This document shows, one piece after another, positions 7,614 through 13,831 of a stretch of 30,471 nt of DNA. Each line of letters opens with the position of its first letter. Position 1 is the stretch's first letter. This DNA comes from a virus, in IMG/VR virus record IMGVR_UViG_3300009176_000872, positions 1 through 30,471 of that record; one strand, 5' to 3'. A model generated the notes under the pieces. It was given only the letters and a program-made list of their open reading frames with translations, had not been told where the DNA came from and did no database searches. The position numbers were made by a program, and so were the translations under genes.

Positions 7614-7820
7614 ATGAACCTCAAGGCGCTGCTCTGGCGACTCGTCTACGCGGTGATCCTCGTGGTGATCCTCGCGTTCGTCATCCCGCTGCTGCTGGAA
7701 CTGGTCGGCCTGCCCCTCGGCAGCGTCTCGGGACCAGCCATCACGCTGCTGCGGTTCGCGTTCGCGGCGCTCGTGATCCTCTACGTGCTGTTCGGCCCCG
7801 AGCCGCCCGCGCTGTTCTGA
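7614..7820 (+). CDS. Small two-segment membrane protein
   Basis: A 68-residue protein with two strongly hydrophobic segments: about residues 9-29 (VYAVILVVILAFVIPLLLELV) and 40-62 (ITLLRFAFAALVILYVLF), joined by a short Gly/Ser/Pro loop. The ATG at 7614 follows AGGAG (7599-7603) by 10 bases and is preferred over an ATG at 7569 that lies inside the preceding gene. Size and topology allow a class II holin, but no endolysin or spanin lies nearby and it sits between scaffold-region and capsid genes. A membrane anchor for assembly is equally possible. Ends 2 bases before the capsid promoter. Confidence 0.75.
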   Translation: MNLKALLWRLVYAVILVVILAFVIPLLLELVGLPLGSVSGPAITLLRFAFAALVILYVLFGPEPPALF

Positions 7821-7822
7821 AG

Positions 7823-7852
7823 TTGACACGCGGCGGCGACGGTCCTTACACT
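7823..7852 (+). promoter_or_regulatory. Sigma70-like promoter for the capsid genes
   Basis: A consensus -35 box TTGACA (7823-7828) is separated by 18 bases from TACACT (7847-7852), which matches the -10 consensus at four of six positions. It lies immediately after a stop codon and before the only large untranslated stretch on this strand. It would start RNA near 7859 and give a leader of about 235 bases before the decoration-like gene. Confidence 0.65.
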
Positions 7853-7860
7853 GTCGTCGC
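7833..7860 (+). promoter_or_regulatory. Dyad flanking the -10 box, possible operator
   Basis: GCGGCGAC (7833-7840) and GTCGTCGC (7853-7860) form an inverted repeat, seven of eight positions exact, on either side of the -10 box. It could bind a dimeric regulator or fold as a hairpin in a read-through transcript. Chance is possible in such G+C-rich DNA. Confidence 0.4.
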
Positions 7861-7890
7861 TTGACGGGGTCGTAGAAGGAACTGGAACCG

Positions 7891-7920
7891 CGCGCCTGTT
7901 TACTCCAGTGGGCAGGCGCG
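7891..7920 (+). promoter_or_regulatory. Leader hairpin 1 upstream of capsid genes
   Basis: Perfect 8-base arms CGCGCCTG (7891-7898) and CAGGCGCG (7913-7920) with a 14-base loop. There is no T-run after it, so it is not a standard terminator. It is the first stem of the predicted capsid-operon leader. Confidence 0.55.
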
Positions 7921-8022
7921 TTGGGCCTCCGACTCGACTCCCGTCCAGCATTTCGCTCCCGGCGTATCACGCGTGCGCCGGTCCAGTGTGACCCCCAGCG
8001 CGTGCTGCTGCTCGTGACCCTC

Positions 8023-8055
8023 GGTTGGCCGGTCGCGACTGCGTCGAGGCCAACC
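8023..8055 (+). promoter_or_regulatory. Leader hairpin 2 upstream of capsid genes
   Basis: Perfect 8-base arms GGTTGGCC (8023-8030) and GGCCAACC (8048-8055), with a 17-base loop that itself contains the palindrome GTCGCGAC. It lies in the untranslated leader about 40 bases before the start codon. Confidence 0.55.
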
Positions 8056-8073
8056 CTAACCCAACGGCATTTC

Positions 8074-8089
8074 CTCTCACGGGTGAGGG
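8074..8089 (+). promoter_or_regulatory. Small hairpin covering the Shine-Dalgarno at 8095 start
   Basis: CTCTCA (8074-8079) can pair with TGAGGG (8084-8089), one G-U pair, around the tetraloop CGGG. The 3' arm holds the likely Shine-Dalgarno (GAGG) for the ATG at 8095, so folding would hide the ribosome site. The stem is short and its stability was not computed. Confidence 0.4.
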
Positions 8090-8094
8090 TTCCT

Positions 8095-8565
8095 ATGGTC
8101 ACTTTTGTCGCAGGCGCGGGCGACGGGCCTCGGCCCTATCGCAACACGCGCATCATGTATTTCCTTGAGGGTGCGGGCCAGACCTTCAAGCCGGGGCACG
8201 TCGTGATCCTGACCGCCGGGAAGATCGTGAAGGGCGCGTCAGCCGCCGTCGCCGCCATCGTGGGCATCGCTGCTGAAGCCGCGTCGGGCGTCACCGACCG
8301 GAAGATCGGCGTCTACATGGCCGACGAGAACACCGAGTTTCAGGGGCGCGTGCAGGACACGGGCGCGCTGGCGCTCGCGAACGTCGGCGCGCAGTACGGC
8401 CTCGTGCTCGATGCCGCTGCCGGGCGCGACATCTTCCGCGTGAACCTCGCGGACACCACGAACAAAGCGGTCATCGTGACCGAACTGATCGACGCCGTGG
8501 CCGACGTGAACGGCAAGGTCGTCTTCAAGTTCATCAACTCGGTGCGGACGCCGCAGGCGTCGTAG
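8095..8565 (+). CDS. Capsid decoration/cement-like protein
   Basis: A 156-residue protein directly upstream of the major capsid gene. It consists of short beta strands with Gly/Ala/Val turns: FKPGHVVILTAGKIVKGASAA, then AAVAAIVGIAAEAASG, then KIGVYMADENTEFQGRV, and a C-terminal VVFKFINS strand. Small beta-rich proteins of this layout, a surface-exposed 'G.v..lt.GkvvkG' strand followed by 'vGiA.eaa', are common next to phage capsid genes and act as head decoration or cement. The frame is open upstream to 7921, but the ATG at 8095 with GAGG 7-10 bases before it is the natural start. The exact family was not identified. Confidence 0.7.
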   Translation: MVTFVAGAGDGPRPYRNTRIMYFLEGAGQTFKPGHVVILTAGKIVKGASAAVAAIVGIAAEAASGVTDRKIGVYMADENTEFQGRVQDTGALALANVGAQYGLVLDAAAGRDIFRVNLADTTNKAVIVTELIDAVADVNGKVVFKFINSVRTPQAS

Positions 8566-8605
8566 CGCGCAAACCTTCCACCCGTAGGCAGCAGGAGAAA
8601 CCGCC

Positions 8606-9523
8606 ATGCAGGTTCGTGGAACTTTTGCGGCGCTATACGACAACGTTGACAAGACGGTGTACGCGCTGCTCGGCAAGCAACTCAAGGAACTGCCCCCCAT
8701 CTGGACCGACGTGTACTCGCGCAAGTCGTCGTCGCGCAAGTTCGAACGGTTCCAGACCGTGACGCCCTTCGGCGACGTGCCGGAGAAGCCGGAAGGCAGC
8801 GTCTACGCGTTCGACCTCATCCGCCCGGGCTACAGCAAGGACGTGACCCCGGTGGAGTTCGGCCTCGGCTTCGAAGTGACCGAGACGGCGATGGAAGACG
8901 ACCAGTTCGACGTGCTGCAGCGGCAGGCGTCGTGGCTGGCGTTCAGCGCGCGCGTCGTGCAGGAGAAGTACGCGGCGATCCCGTTCAACCTCGGGTTCAC
9001 CACGCAACTCGCGCCCGACGGCGTCTCGCTGTTCAACACCGCGCATGTGCTCGCGGGTGGCGGCACGGCGCGCAACCGGCCCGCGACGGACGCCGACCTC
9101 TCCTACGATTCGCTCAATCAGGCCATCGTGGACGTGCAGACCGACACGAAGCTGGAGTCGGGCCAGTTGGTCGCGCCCGTGATGAACTGGATCCTCTACG
9201 TGCCGCCGCAGTTGGAGATGCTCGCCGACCGGCTGCTCAACTCGACGCAGTTGCCCGGGTCGAACGACAACGACGTGAACCCGATCAAGCGTCGGCGCAA
9301 CATCTCGATCCTCACGAACCCGTACCTGACCGATCAGGACGCGTGGTACCTCGTGGCCTCCGCGAAGGAGACGCACGGCCTCGTGTGCGTGGATCGTGTC
9401 GGCATCACCGCCGCGCCTGCGATGCAGGACGCGCGGACGGGCAACCGGATCTACAAGGTGCGCTTCCGGCAGGCATGGGACGCGTTCCTCTGGCAGAACA
9501 TCTACGGCACCGCCGGGGCGTAG
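8606..9523 (+). CDS. Major capsid protein (HK97 fold, Mu gpT-like)
   Basis: A 305-residue protein that builds the icosahedral shell. Recognisable pieces are an N-terminal helix and extended arm (to about residue 75), a strand-rich region with FGLGFEVTETAMEDD near 90-104, SLFNTAHVLAGGGTARN at about 141-157, and RLLNSTQLPGSNDNDVNPIK at about 208-227, followed by ILTNPYLTDQDAWYLVA. The last three are hallmarks of Mu-like (gpT-type) major head proteins with the HK97 fold. AGGAG lies 9 bases before the ATG. The gene has a long conserved-looking frame, is preceded by the decoration-like gene and followed by a hairpin. No separate prohead protease gene is visible. Confidence 0.92.
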   Translation: MQVRGTFAALYDNVDKTVYALLGKQLKELPPIWTDVYSRKSSSRKFERFQTVTPFGDVPEKPEGSVYAFDLIRPGYSKDVTPVEFGLGFEVTETAMEDDQFDVLQRQASWLAFSARVVQEKYAAIPFNLGFTTQLAPDGVSLFNTAHVLAGGGTARNRPATDADLSYDSLNQAIVDVQTDTKLESGQLVAPVMNWILYVPPQLEMLADRLLNSTQLPGSNDNDVNPIKRRRNISILTNPYLTDQDAWYLVASAKETHGLVCVDRVGITAAPAMQDARTGNRIYKVRFRQAWDAFLWQNIYGTAGA

Positions 9524-9535
9524 TGCCGTAGGGAG

Positions 9536-9569
9536 GCGCGCGGCGGGCGGTCCCCTTCCCGCTGCGCGC
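9536..9569 (+). terminator. Strong hairpin after the major capsid gene
   Basis: Arms of 12 bases, GCGCGCGGCGGG (9536-9547) and CCCGCTGCGCGC (9558-9569), pair fully with one G-U pair around a 10-base loop. The following TGTTAGTTCG is only weakly T-rich, so this may be a leaky terminator or an RNA-stabilising or processing structure that keeps capsid mRNA high relative to downstream genes. Confidence 0.55.
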
Positions 9570-9604
9570 TGTTAGTTCGTGGCTGTTCAGACAAGGAGCA
9601 CCTC

Positions 9605-10042
9605 ATGCACGCGACTGGCGTCATGGCGATGGGTCGCAAGATCATCGACTATGTCTTCCGGCCCTCCGATCAGGCGGGCCTCCCGAGCTACAACACCGCT
9701 GGCCCCGTCACCTTCCTCGCGAGCGACCTGCTGCAGCGCCTCATCCTGCGCGACTGCAACGGCGCCGCGCGCAACGACACCACGCCGACGGCGCAGCAGA
9801 TCATCGACGCGCTGACGGTCTTCGGGCGTCAGCCGGTGCCCGGCAATAGCTTTGAGTTCGTCATCCGCAACAGCAGCGCCGCTGCGTTCGCCAGCACCAT
9901 CGTGGCGGGCACGGGCGTCACGCTGTCGCCTGCCGCCATCACCATCGCGCAGTTGAACGCGCGCGCGTTCATGGTCGTCATCAACAGCACGGGCGCGGTG
10001 CCTGCCGTCACGATCTACTCGCTGGCGGGTGGAGTGTTCTGA
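9605..10042 (+). CDS. Beta-rich structural protein, possible head fibre or decoration
   Basis: A 145-residue protein starting at an ATG with AAGGAG 9 bases upstream. The N-terminal half includes ASDLLQRLILRDCNGAARNDTTPTAQQIIDAL. The C-terminal half is a series of strands (FEFVIRNSSAAAFASTIVAGTGVTLSPAAITIAQLNARAF in outline) ending in VTIYSLAGGVF. This repeated-strand pattern with 'IRN..' and 'GTGVTLS' is common in small virion proteins encoded after capsid genes in environmental phages. No enzyme motif is present. The stop overlaps the next start (TGATG). Exact role unknown; head decoration is inferred. Confidence 0.72.
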   Translation: MHATGVMAMGRKIIDYVFRPSDQAGLPSYNTAGPVTFLASDLLQRLILRDCNGAARNDTTPTAQQIIDALTVFGRQPVPGNSFEFVIRNSSAAAFASTIVAGTGVTLSPAAITIAQLNARAFMVVINSTGAVPAVTIYSLAGGVF

Positions 10043-10368
10043 TGGGCCTCACCGTCCCGCTGGTCGATAAGTGGCTGCTGAAGGATGTCGCGTCGGGCAC
10101 CTCGGCGGCGGTCGATGTCGCGGGCTGCGCGAACCTGACCTTCTACGTCGTCGGCGGCGCGGGTGTCGGCGCGGGCGCGATCACCATCGAGGAGTCGCAC
10201 GACCCGAACTTCGCCGGGGCGTGGACGCCCATCGGCACGGCGATCACCGTCATCGCCAACGGCGTCGCGGCCCCGTCGCGCTTTGCGGGCACGGCGAAGT
10301 GCGTGCGCGCGCGCGTCACCACGCCGCTCACGGGCGGCACGGGCGGCGTCTATCTCGTCGCGAGGTAG
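10042..10368 (+). CDS. Small beta-sandwich structural protein
   Basis: A 108-residue protein coupled to its upstream neighbour by a TGATG overlap. It appears to be a single beta domain: TSAAVDVAGCANLTFYVVGG, then AITIEESHDPNFAGAWTPIG, then a strand with KCVRARVTTPL and a final GGVYLVAR. The pattern resembles small virion proteins that quantify as 'noise-distribution' beta sandwiches in many phages (strand, 'EESHDP', 'W.p.G'). No signal or membrane segment is seen. Likely a minor head or head-completion protein; not proven. Confidence 0.7.
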   Translation: MGLTVPLVDKWLLKDVASGTSAAVDVAGCANLTFYVVGGAGVGAGAITIEESHDPNFAGAWTPIGTAITVIANGVAAPSRFAGTAKCVRARVTTPLTGGTGGVYLVAR

Positions 10369-10371
10369 CCG

Positions 10372-11139
10372 ATGCAGTTCTCCGAACTGTATGGGGCGGC
10401 GCTCGACCACGAACTGGGCAGCTACGACACCACGCAGTTGTTCACGACGGCGCGGCGGAAGTACGCCATCAACCGCGCGCAGAAGGAGTTTGCGCGCCTC
10501 GCGAAGATCTCGCTCTCGCGCGAGGTCATCCTCCCGCTCATCACCGGGCAGGCGCGCTACGACTTCGACGCCGCGAGCCTCAACCGCTTCGTGAGCTTCG
10601 GGCGCGCGCCGCTGCGCCTGCGGCACACGGTGGCGGCGACCGGCGCCGTGTCGGCGACTCCGGTGCTCGTGCGCTCGGTGGCCTACCTCGATGAGGTGAA
10701 GCCGGGTTGGCGCGACAGCACGTCGCGCGGCGTGCCGGAGAACGTGGGGCACGACCCGGTCAACGGCGTGAACTGGCTGGTCTGCCTGCCCATCCCGTCG
10801 GTGACGCCGAGCGAGACGTGGGATCTCATCGTGCCGATTCAGGCGAACGCCGCCGACATGCAGAACGACACCGACGTGCCGTTCGACGGGCGACCGGACA
10901 TCGAGCCGTTCCACTGGGGCATCGCACACTTCGCCGCGTCGGTGCTGGAGCGGCTGCGGAAAGACCCCGAGGCCGAGCAGGCGCAAGTGCAGAAGTTCGG
11001 CGCGTATCTGGAAGACTGGAACGCGAAGAGCACCAGCCCGCCGGGCGCGCACAAGACGATCCTGAAGCAGCGCGACTACCTCGGCGAGGTGGCGCGCCGC
11101 CGGGGCGGCATCGCGGTGCAGGATGACCCGCGCCGATGA
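10372..11139 (+). CDS. Head-tail adaptor protein (SU10 adaptor-like)
   Basis: A 255-residue protein that probably binds below the portal and joins it to the tail hub. The N-terminal helical part (SELYGAALDHELGSYDTTQLFTTARRKYAINRAQKEFARLAK in outline, residues 3-45) matches the typical adaptor start. It is followed by a beta insertion (TGQARYDFDAASLNRFVSF, then VRSVAYLDEVKPGW), a strand pair WLVCLPIPSV and WDLIVPIQANAADM, and C-terminal helices (FHWGIAHFAASVLERLRKDPEAEQAQVQKFGAYLEDW in outline). The order capsid, adaptor, tail hub is the usual one. Family name is assigned by pattern from memory of the SU10 adaptor family. Confidence 0.78.
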   Translation: MQFSELYGAALDHELGSYDTTQLFTTARRKYAINRAQKEFARLAKISLSREVILPLITGQARYDFDAASLNRFVSFGRAPLRLRHTVAATGAVSATPVLVRSVAYLDEVKPGWRDSTSRGVPENVGHDPVNGVNWLVCLPIPSVTPSETWDLIVPIQANAADMQNDTDVPFDGRPDIEPFHWGIAHFAASVLERLRKDPEAEQAQVQKFGAYLEDWNAKSTSPPGAHKTILKQRDYLGEVARRRGGIAVQDDPRR

Positions 11140-11321
11140 GTCGCATCGAGGTGACGTTCGCGTGCGGTTGCTCGCTCTCGCTGGACGAAGCGGAGTCGGG
11201 CAGCGCCGAGCCGCACTGTGTCGAGCACAACTGCTACGTGGTGTCGCGCGTGAAAGCGCCGCCGCCGCGCTTCAAGGGATCGCCCGGCGTGACCGGGCCG
11301 CTGGTGGAGGAACTGAAATGA
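11136..11321 (+). CDS. Small CGC/CxxH protein, copy 1
   Basis: A 61-residue protein starting at an ATG that overlaps the adaptor stop (ATGA). It carries ACGCSLSLDEAESGSAEPHC and then VEHNCYVVSRVKAPPP, so Cys at 10 and 12 and a later CxxH (28-31) could hold one metal ion. The neighbouring gene repeats the same arrangement, so the two look like products of tandem duplication. Function unknown. Small metal-binding proteins in this position may be virion components or regulators. Confidence 0.72.
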   Translation: MSRIEVTFACGCSLSLDEAESGSAEPHCVEHNCYVVSRVKAPPPRFKGSPGVTGPLVEELK

Positions 11322-11587
11322 CGACGCGCGCCACTGCCGAACCGAAAGAGACGGTCACCTACGAGTCGCGCGAAGCCATCATGGGCTGCGGGTGCCGCAT
11401 CGTGATGGACGCGGCGACGTTCGACGCCGAGGGCGCGCACTGCGCCGTGCATGACAACACCGAGGTCGTGCGCGTCATCAAGACGCCGCCGGTCGAGATC
11501 GAAGCGCCGGAGCCGCCGCCTATCACGCGCGAGGGCGACGACAACGGCGGGCAGGGCACCGAGCGGCGGTCGCACCGGAGGCGCTAG
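11318..11587 (+). CDS. Small CGC/CxxH protein, copy 2
   Basis: An 89-residue protein starting at an ATG overlapping the previous stop (ATGA). The core GCGCRIVMDAATFDAEGAHC followed by AVHDNTEVVRVIKTPP repeats the preceding protein in order: CGC, an Asp-containing loop, CxxH, then a V-RV strand and PP. The C-terminal tail is acidic then basic (EGDDNGG, RRSHRRR). A start further upstream is open but would lie inside the other genes. The stop is followed at once by the low-complexity gene, whose Shine-Dalgarno (GGAGG) lies in this gene's last codons. Confidence 0.72.
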   Translation: MTTRATAEPKETVTYESREAIMGCGCRIVMDAATFDAEGAHCAVHDNTEVVRVIKTPPVEIEAPEPPPITREGDDNGGQGTERRSHRRR

Positions 11588-12883
11588 ATGGCGCAGCAGT
11601 ACGGACCTTCGTCGGGCTACGGTGGCGGCGGCTACCAGTACCAGAACCAGCCCTCGCCCTACATGCAGCAGTCGTCCGCAGGCAACCCGGCGAGCAGCTA
11701 CGGCTCGCAGGGCGGCGCGCAGGCGGGTGCGTGGGGGCAACCGGCGCCGCAGCAGAGCGGCTACCAGTACAGCGTGCCGACGCAGACCGGCGCGCCGCAG
11801 TCGCAGGCGAAGCCGCCGTCGAGCGCGCCGAACAACTGGTCGTGGCCGCAGTCGCAGCCGCAGCAGCAGCCGGGCGGCTACCAGTACCAGCCGCAGCAGA
11901 ACGCGCCGTCGCCGCAGTATCAGCCGCAGCAGTCGCCGCAGCCGACCTCGTGGCAGTACCCGCAGGCGCCGCAGCAGCAGGGCGGCGATCCCTACGCGGC
12001 GTGGATGGGGCAGATCATGCAGCCCTACCAGAACCAGCAGCCGCCGTCGGGGTACCAGAACGGGTCGCCGCAGTCGCTGATCGTCAGCGCCTACCAGCGG
12101 TACCTCGGGCGCACGCCGAGCGCGAACGAGATCGCGGACTACATGCGCTCGGGCAGCGCGCAAGCCGCCGTGGCGAACATCGCGCGCTCGTCGGAGGCGC
12201 AGCAGTATCAGCAGCAGGGACCGCAGCAGCAGCAGGGCGGCTACCAGCCGAGTGGCGGCGCGCCGCAGCCGGGCCGCGCCTACGTGCCGCCGCAGGGCGT
12301 GAACACCGACGGCTACCCGCAGCCGAAGATCACGCAGATGCCGCAGGCGAACGCGATGCCCGGCTGGGACAACACGAAGTGGAAGGATCCGAACCACCAG
12401 ACGCCGAAGTACGTCGTCGGGCGCCTGCTGCAGGACATCCCGCCGCGCACCGAGAACATGGCGATGGCGATGCAGCGGATTCAAGCGGCCTACCCGGGCG
12501 CGCGGCAGATCGGCCCGGGCGACGTGAGCATCCCCGGCGTCGGCTCGGTGGACATCCTGCAGAGCGCAGGCGCGGGCGGGAAGGCGTGGCAGTGGGGCGG
12601 CGGCGACTCGGCGAGCAAGTTCTCGGGCGGCAGCACGCAGTTGCCCTATCAGACCGCGCAGGGCGGCGGCATGGAGTCGCTGATCGCGATGCTCATGGGC
12701 GGGCAGAACCCGTACGGGCAGGTCGCGCAGGCGGCACCGCAGGTTGATCCAGCGACGGCGAAGAAGGCCGCAGAGGCCGCAGCGGCGCAGAAGCTCGCCG
12801 ACCAGCGCGCGGCGACCGCCGCTGCGGAGGCGAAGGCGCGACAGGGTCCGACCGGCGCCCATCCCTCGTTCGCTTACTACTAG
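11588..12883 (+). CDS. Gln/Pro/Tyr/Gly-rich protein with DUF4214-like core
   Basis: A 431-residue protein. Residues 1-160 are a low-complexity tract of Gln, Pro, Tyr, Gly and Ser with repeated GYQY-type units (GGYQYQNQ, SGYQYSVP, GGYQYQPQ), resembling prion-like domains. Residues about 163-207 read SLIVSAYQRYLGRTPSANEI and then SGSAQAAVANIARSSEAQQY, the pattern of a DUF4214 repeat ('Y...LGR.P...E...y...l..G'). A second Gln-rich stretch (208-250) follows. A more ordered domain with TPKYVVGRLLQDIPPRTENM and IQAAYPGARQIGPGDVSIPG comes next, then an Ala/Lys helix. DUF4214 is known from secreted and S-layer-type bacterial proteins. Here it lies between adaptor and tail hub, so a virion protein is likely. 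Note the high tyrosine content, which could support self-association. Confidence 0.82.
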   Translation: MAQQYGPSSGYGGGGYQYQNQPSPYMQQSSAGNPASSYGSQGGAQAGAWGQPAPQQSGYQYSVPTQTGAPQSQAKPPSSAPNNWSWPQSQPQQQPGGYQYQPQQNAPSPQYQPQQSPQPTSWQYPQAPQQQGGDPYAAWMGQIMQPYQNQQPPSGYQNGSPQSLIVSAYQRYLGRTPSANEIADYMRSGSAQAAVANIARSSEAQQYQQQGPQQQQGGYQPSGGAPQPGRAYVPPQGVNTDGYPQPKITQMPQANAMPGWDNTKWKDPNHQTPKYVVGRLLQDIPPRTENMAMAMQRIQAAYPGARQIGPGDVSIPGVGSVDILQSAGAGGKAWQWGGGDSASKFSGGSTQLPYQTAQGGGMESLIAMLMGGQNPYGQVAQAAPQVDPATAKKAAEAAAAQKLADQRAATAAAEAKARQGPTGAHPSFAYY

Positions 12884-12895
12884 GAGTCACGCATG
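12882..12895 (+). promoter_or_regulatory. Ribosome binding site plus start, copy 2 of an identical 14-mer
   Basis: AGGAGTCACGCATG repeats 1492-1505 exactly. Its first two bases belong to the stop codon TAG of the upstream gene, and it sets the start at 12893. Confidence 0.75.
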
Positions 12896-13828
12896 GCCCT
12901 CGGCGAATCGTTCTCTCCCATCACCGCGCAGCAGGAAGCGGGCGACCCGCGCCTGAAGAAGCGGCGCACGCCCGTGCAGCAGGCGCTGCAGCGGATGCAG
13001 TTGGCGATGCCCGCCTACACCGGGCAGAACGCGCTGACGGGCCGACTGCTCGCCGGGCAGAGCGGCGCAGGCGCAGCGCAAGCGTCGCAGGCACCGGGCC
13101 AGCAGGGTCAGCCCGGGCTGCAGACGATGCTCAACGCGCTGACCGGCAGCGGCACCAGCAGCAGCAGCGGATTCGCAGGCGGCGGGTTCGGGAACGCCGG
13201 GCCAGTCGCGAGCGCAGGCGGCGCGACCACGCGTCCCTCATCGAGGCCGGGCAGTGCGGCACCGAAGCCCCCGGGTGCAGGCGCGGCCCCGGGCGTCGGG
13301 CCGGGCGGCGGGCCGAAGCCGCCGGGTGGCGGCGGCATGAAGCTGCCGGGTCTGCCGGGCAACATCCCGGGCAAGGTACAGGGCGCGATCAGCGGCATCA
13401 AGGCCGCGCTGCCGCCGGGCGGGTTCAAGTTGCCGAGCGGCCTCAAGCCGCCGAAGAAGCCCGCGTTCGAAGCACCCGAACCGGGCGACAAGAACTGGAT
13501 GCCGCAGCCGAACATCCCCGGCATGGGGCTGCTGGAGCCGCCGAAGATGCCGTCGCTGCCTGCGGCGCCTCCCGTGAGTTTCGGGAGCAGCGGGCCGAAG
13601 TTCACGACGCCGACCGGCGGCGCGGGTGGCGGGTTCGGTGGTGGTCCGGTGTCGGGTGGCGCGCCGGGCAACGTGCCGTACGCGCCACAGTCGCAGCCTG
13701 CCGCGCCTGCGCCCGCGCAGGGAACGTGGGTGAAGAACCCGCAGGGCTACGGCTACTTCATCCCGGGCCTCACGGGCAGCGCGAGCGGCGTGGCGGGCAC
13801 CGCGAACCAGCGTCCACCCGGGTACTAA
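12893..13828 (+). CDS. Gly/Pro-rich low-complexity protein, likely virion-associated
   Basis: A 311-residue protein with a short helical N-terminus (about residues 1-50, RTPVQQALQRMQLAMPAYTG) followed by almost continuous Gly, Pro, Ala and Ser. There are runs such as GGPKPPGGGGMKLPGLPG near 140-157 and several 'PxxPxLP' segments. It ends with a small ordered segment WVKNPQGYGYFIPGL at about 278-292, repeated in spirit by the Tyr-rich tails nearby. No domain is recognised. It lies between the Gln-rich protein and the tail hub and shares their low-complexity style, so it may be a flexible tail or internal protein. Function is not assigned. Confidence 0.78.
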   Translation: MALGESFSPITAQQEAGDPRLKKRRTPVQQALQRMQLAMPAYTGQNALTGRLLAGQSGAGAAQASQAPGQQGQPGLQTMLNALTGSGTSSSSGFAGGGFGNAGPVASAGGATTRPSSRPGSAAPKPPGAGAAPGVGPGGGPKPPGGGGMKLPGLPGNIPGKVQGAISGIKAALPPGGFKLPSGLKPPKKPAFEAPEPGDKNWMPQPNIPGMGLLEPPKMPSLPAAPPVSFGSSGPKFTTPTGGAGGGFGGGPVSGGAPGNVPYAPQSQPAAPAPAQGTWVKNPQGYGYFIPGLTGSASGVAGTANQRPPGY

Positions 13829-13831
13829 CCG

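Noticed and set aside
7903-7910. CTCCAGTG in the loop of leader hairpin 1 (CACTGGAG on the other strand)
   Set aside because: It is in the opposite orientation, with no leftward gene behind it. One chance octamer in 30 kb on two strands is expected.
7861-8094. Possible tRNA or other small RNA gene in the untranslated leader
   Set aside because: No T-loop GTTCRA-type sequence, acceptor pairing or CCA end could be found; only isolated stems are present.
8646-8651. TTGACA inside the major capsid gene
   Set aside because: No -10-like sequence lies 16-19 bases downstream (the expected place is CTCGGC), so it is simply coding sequence.
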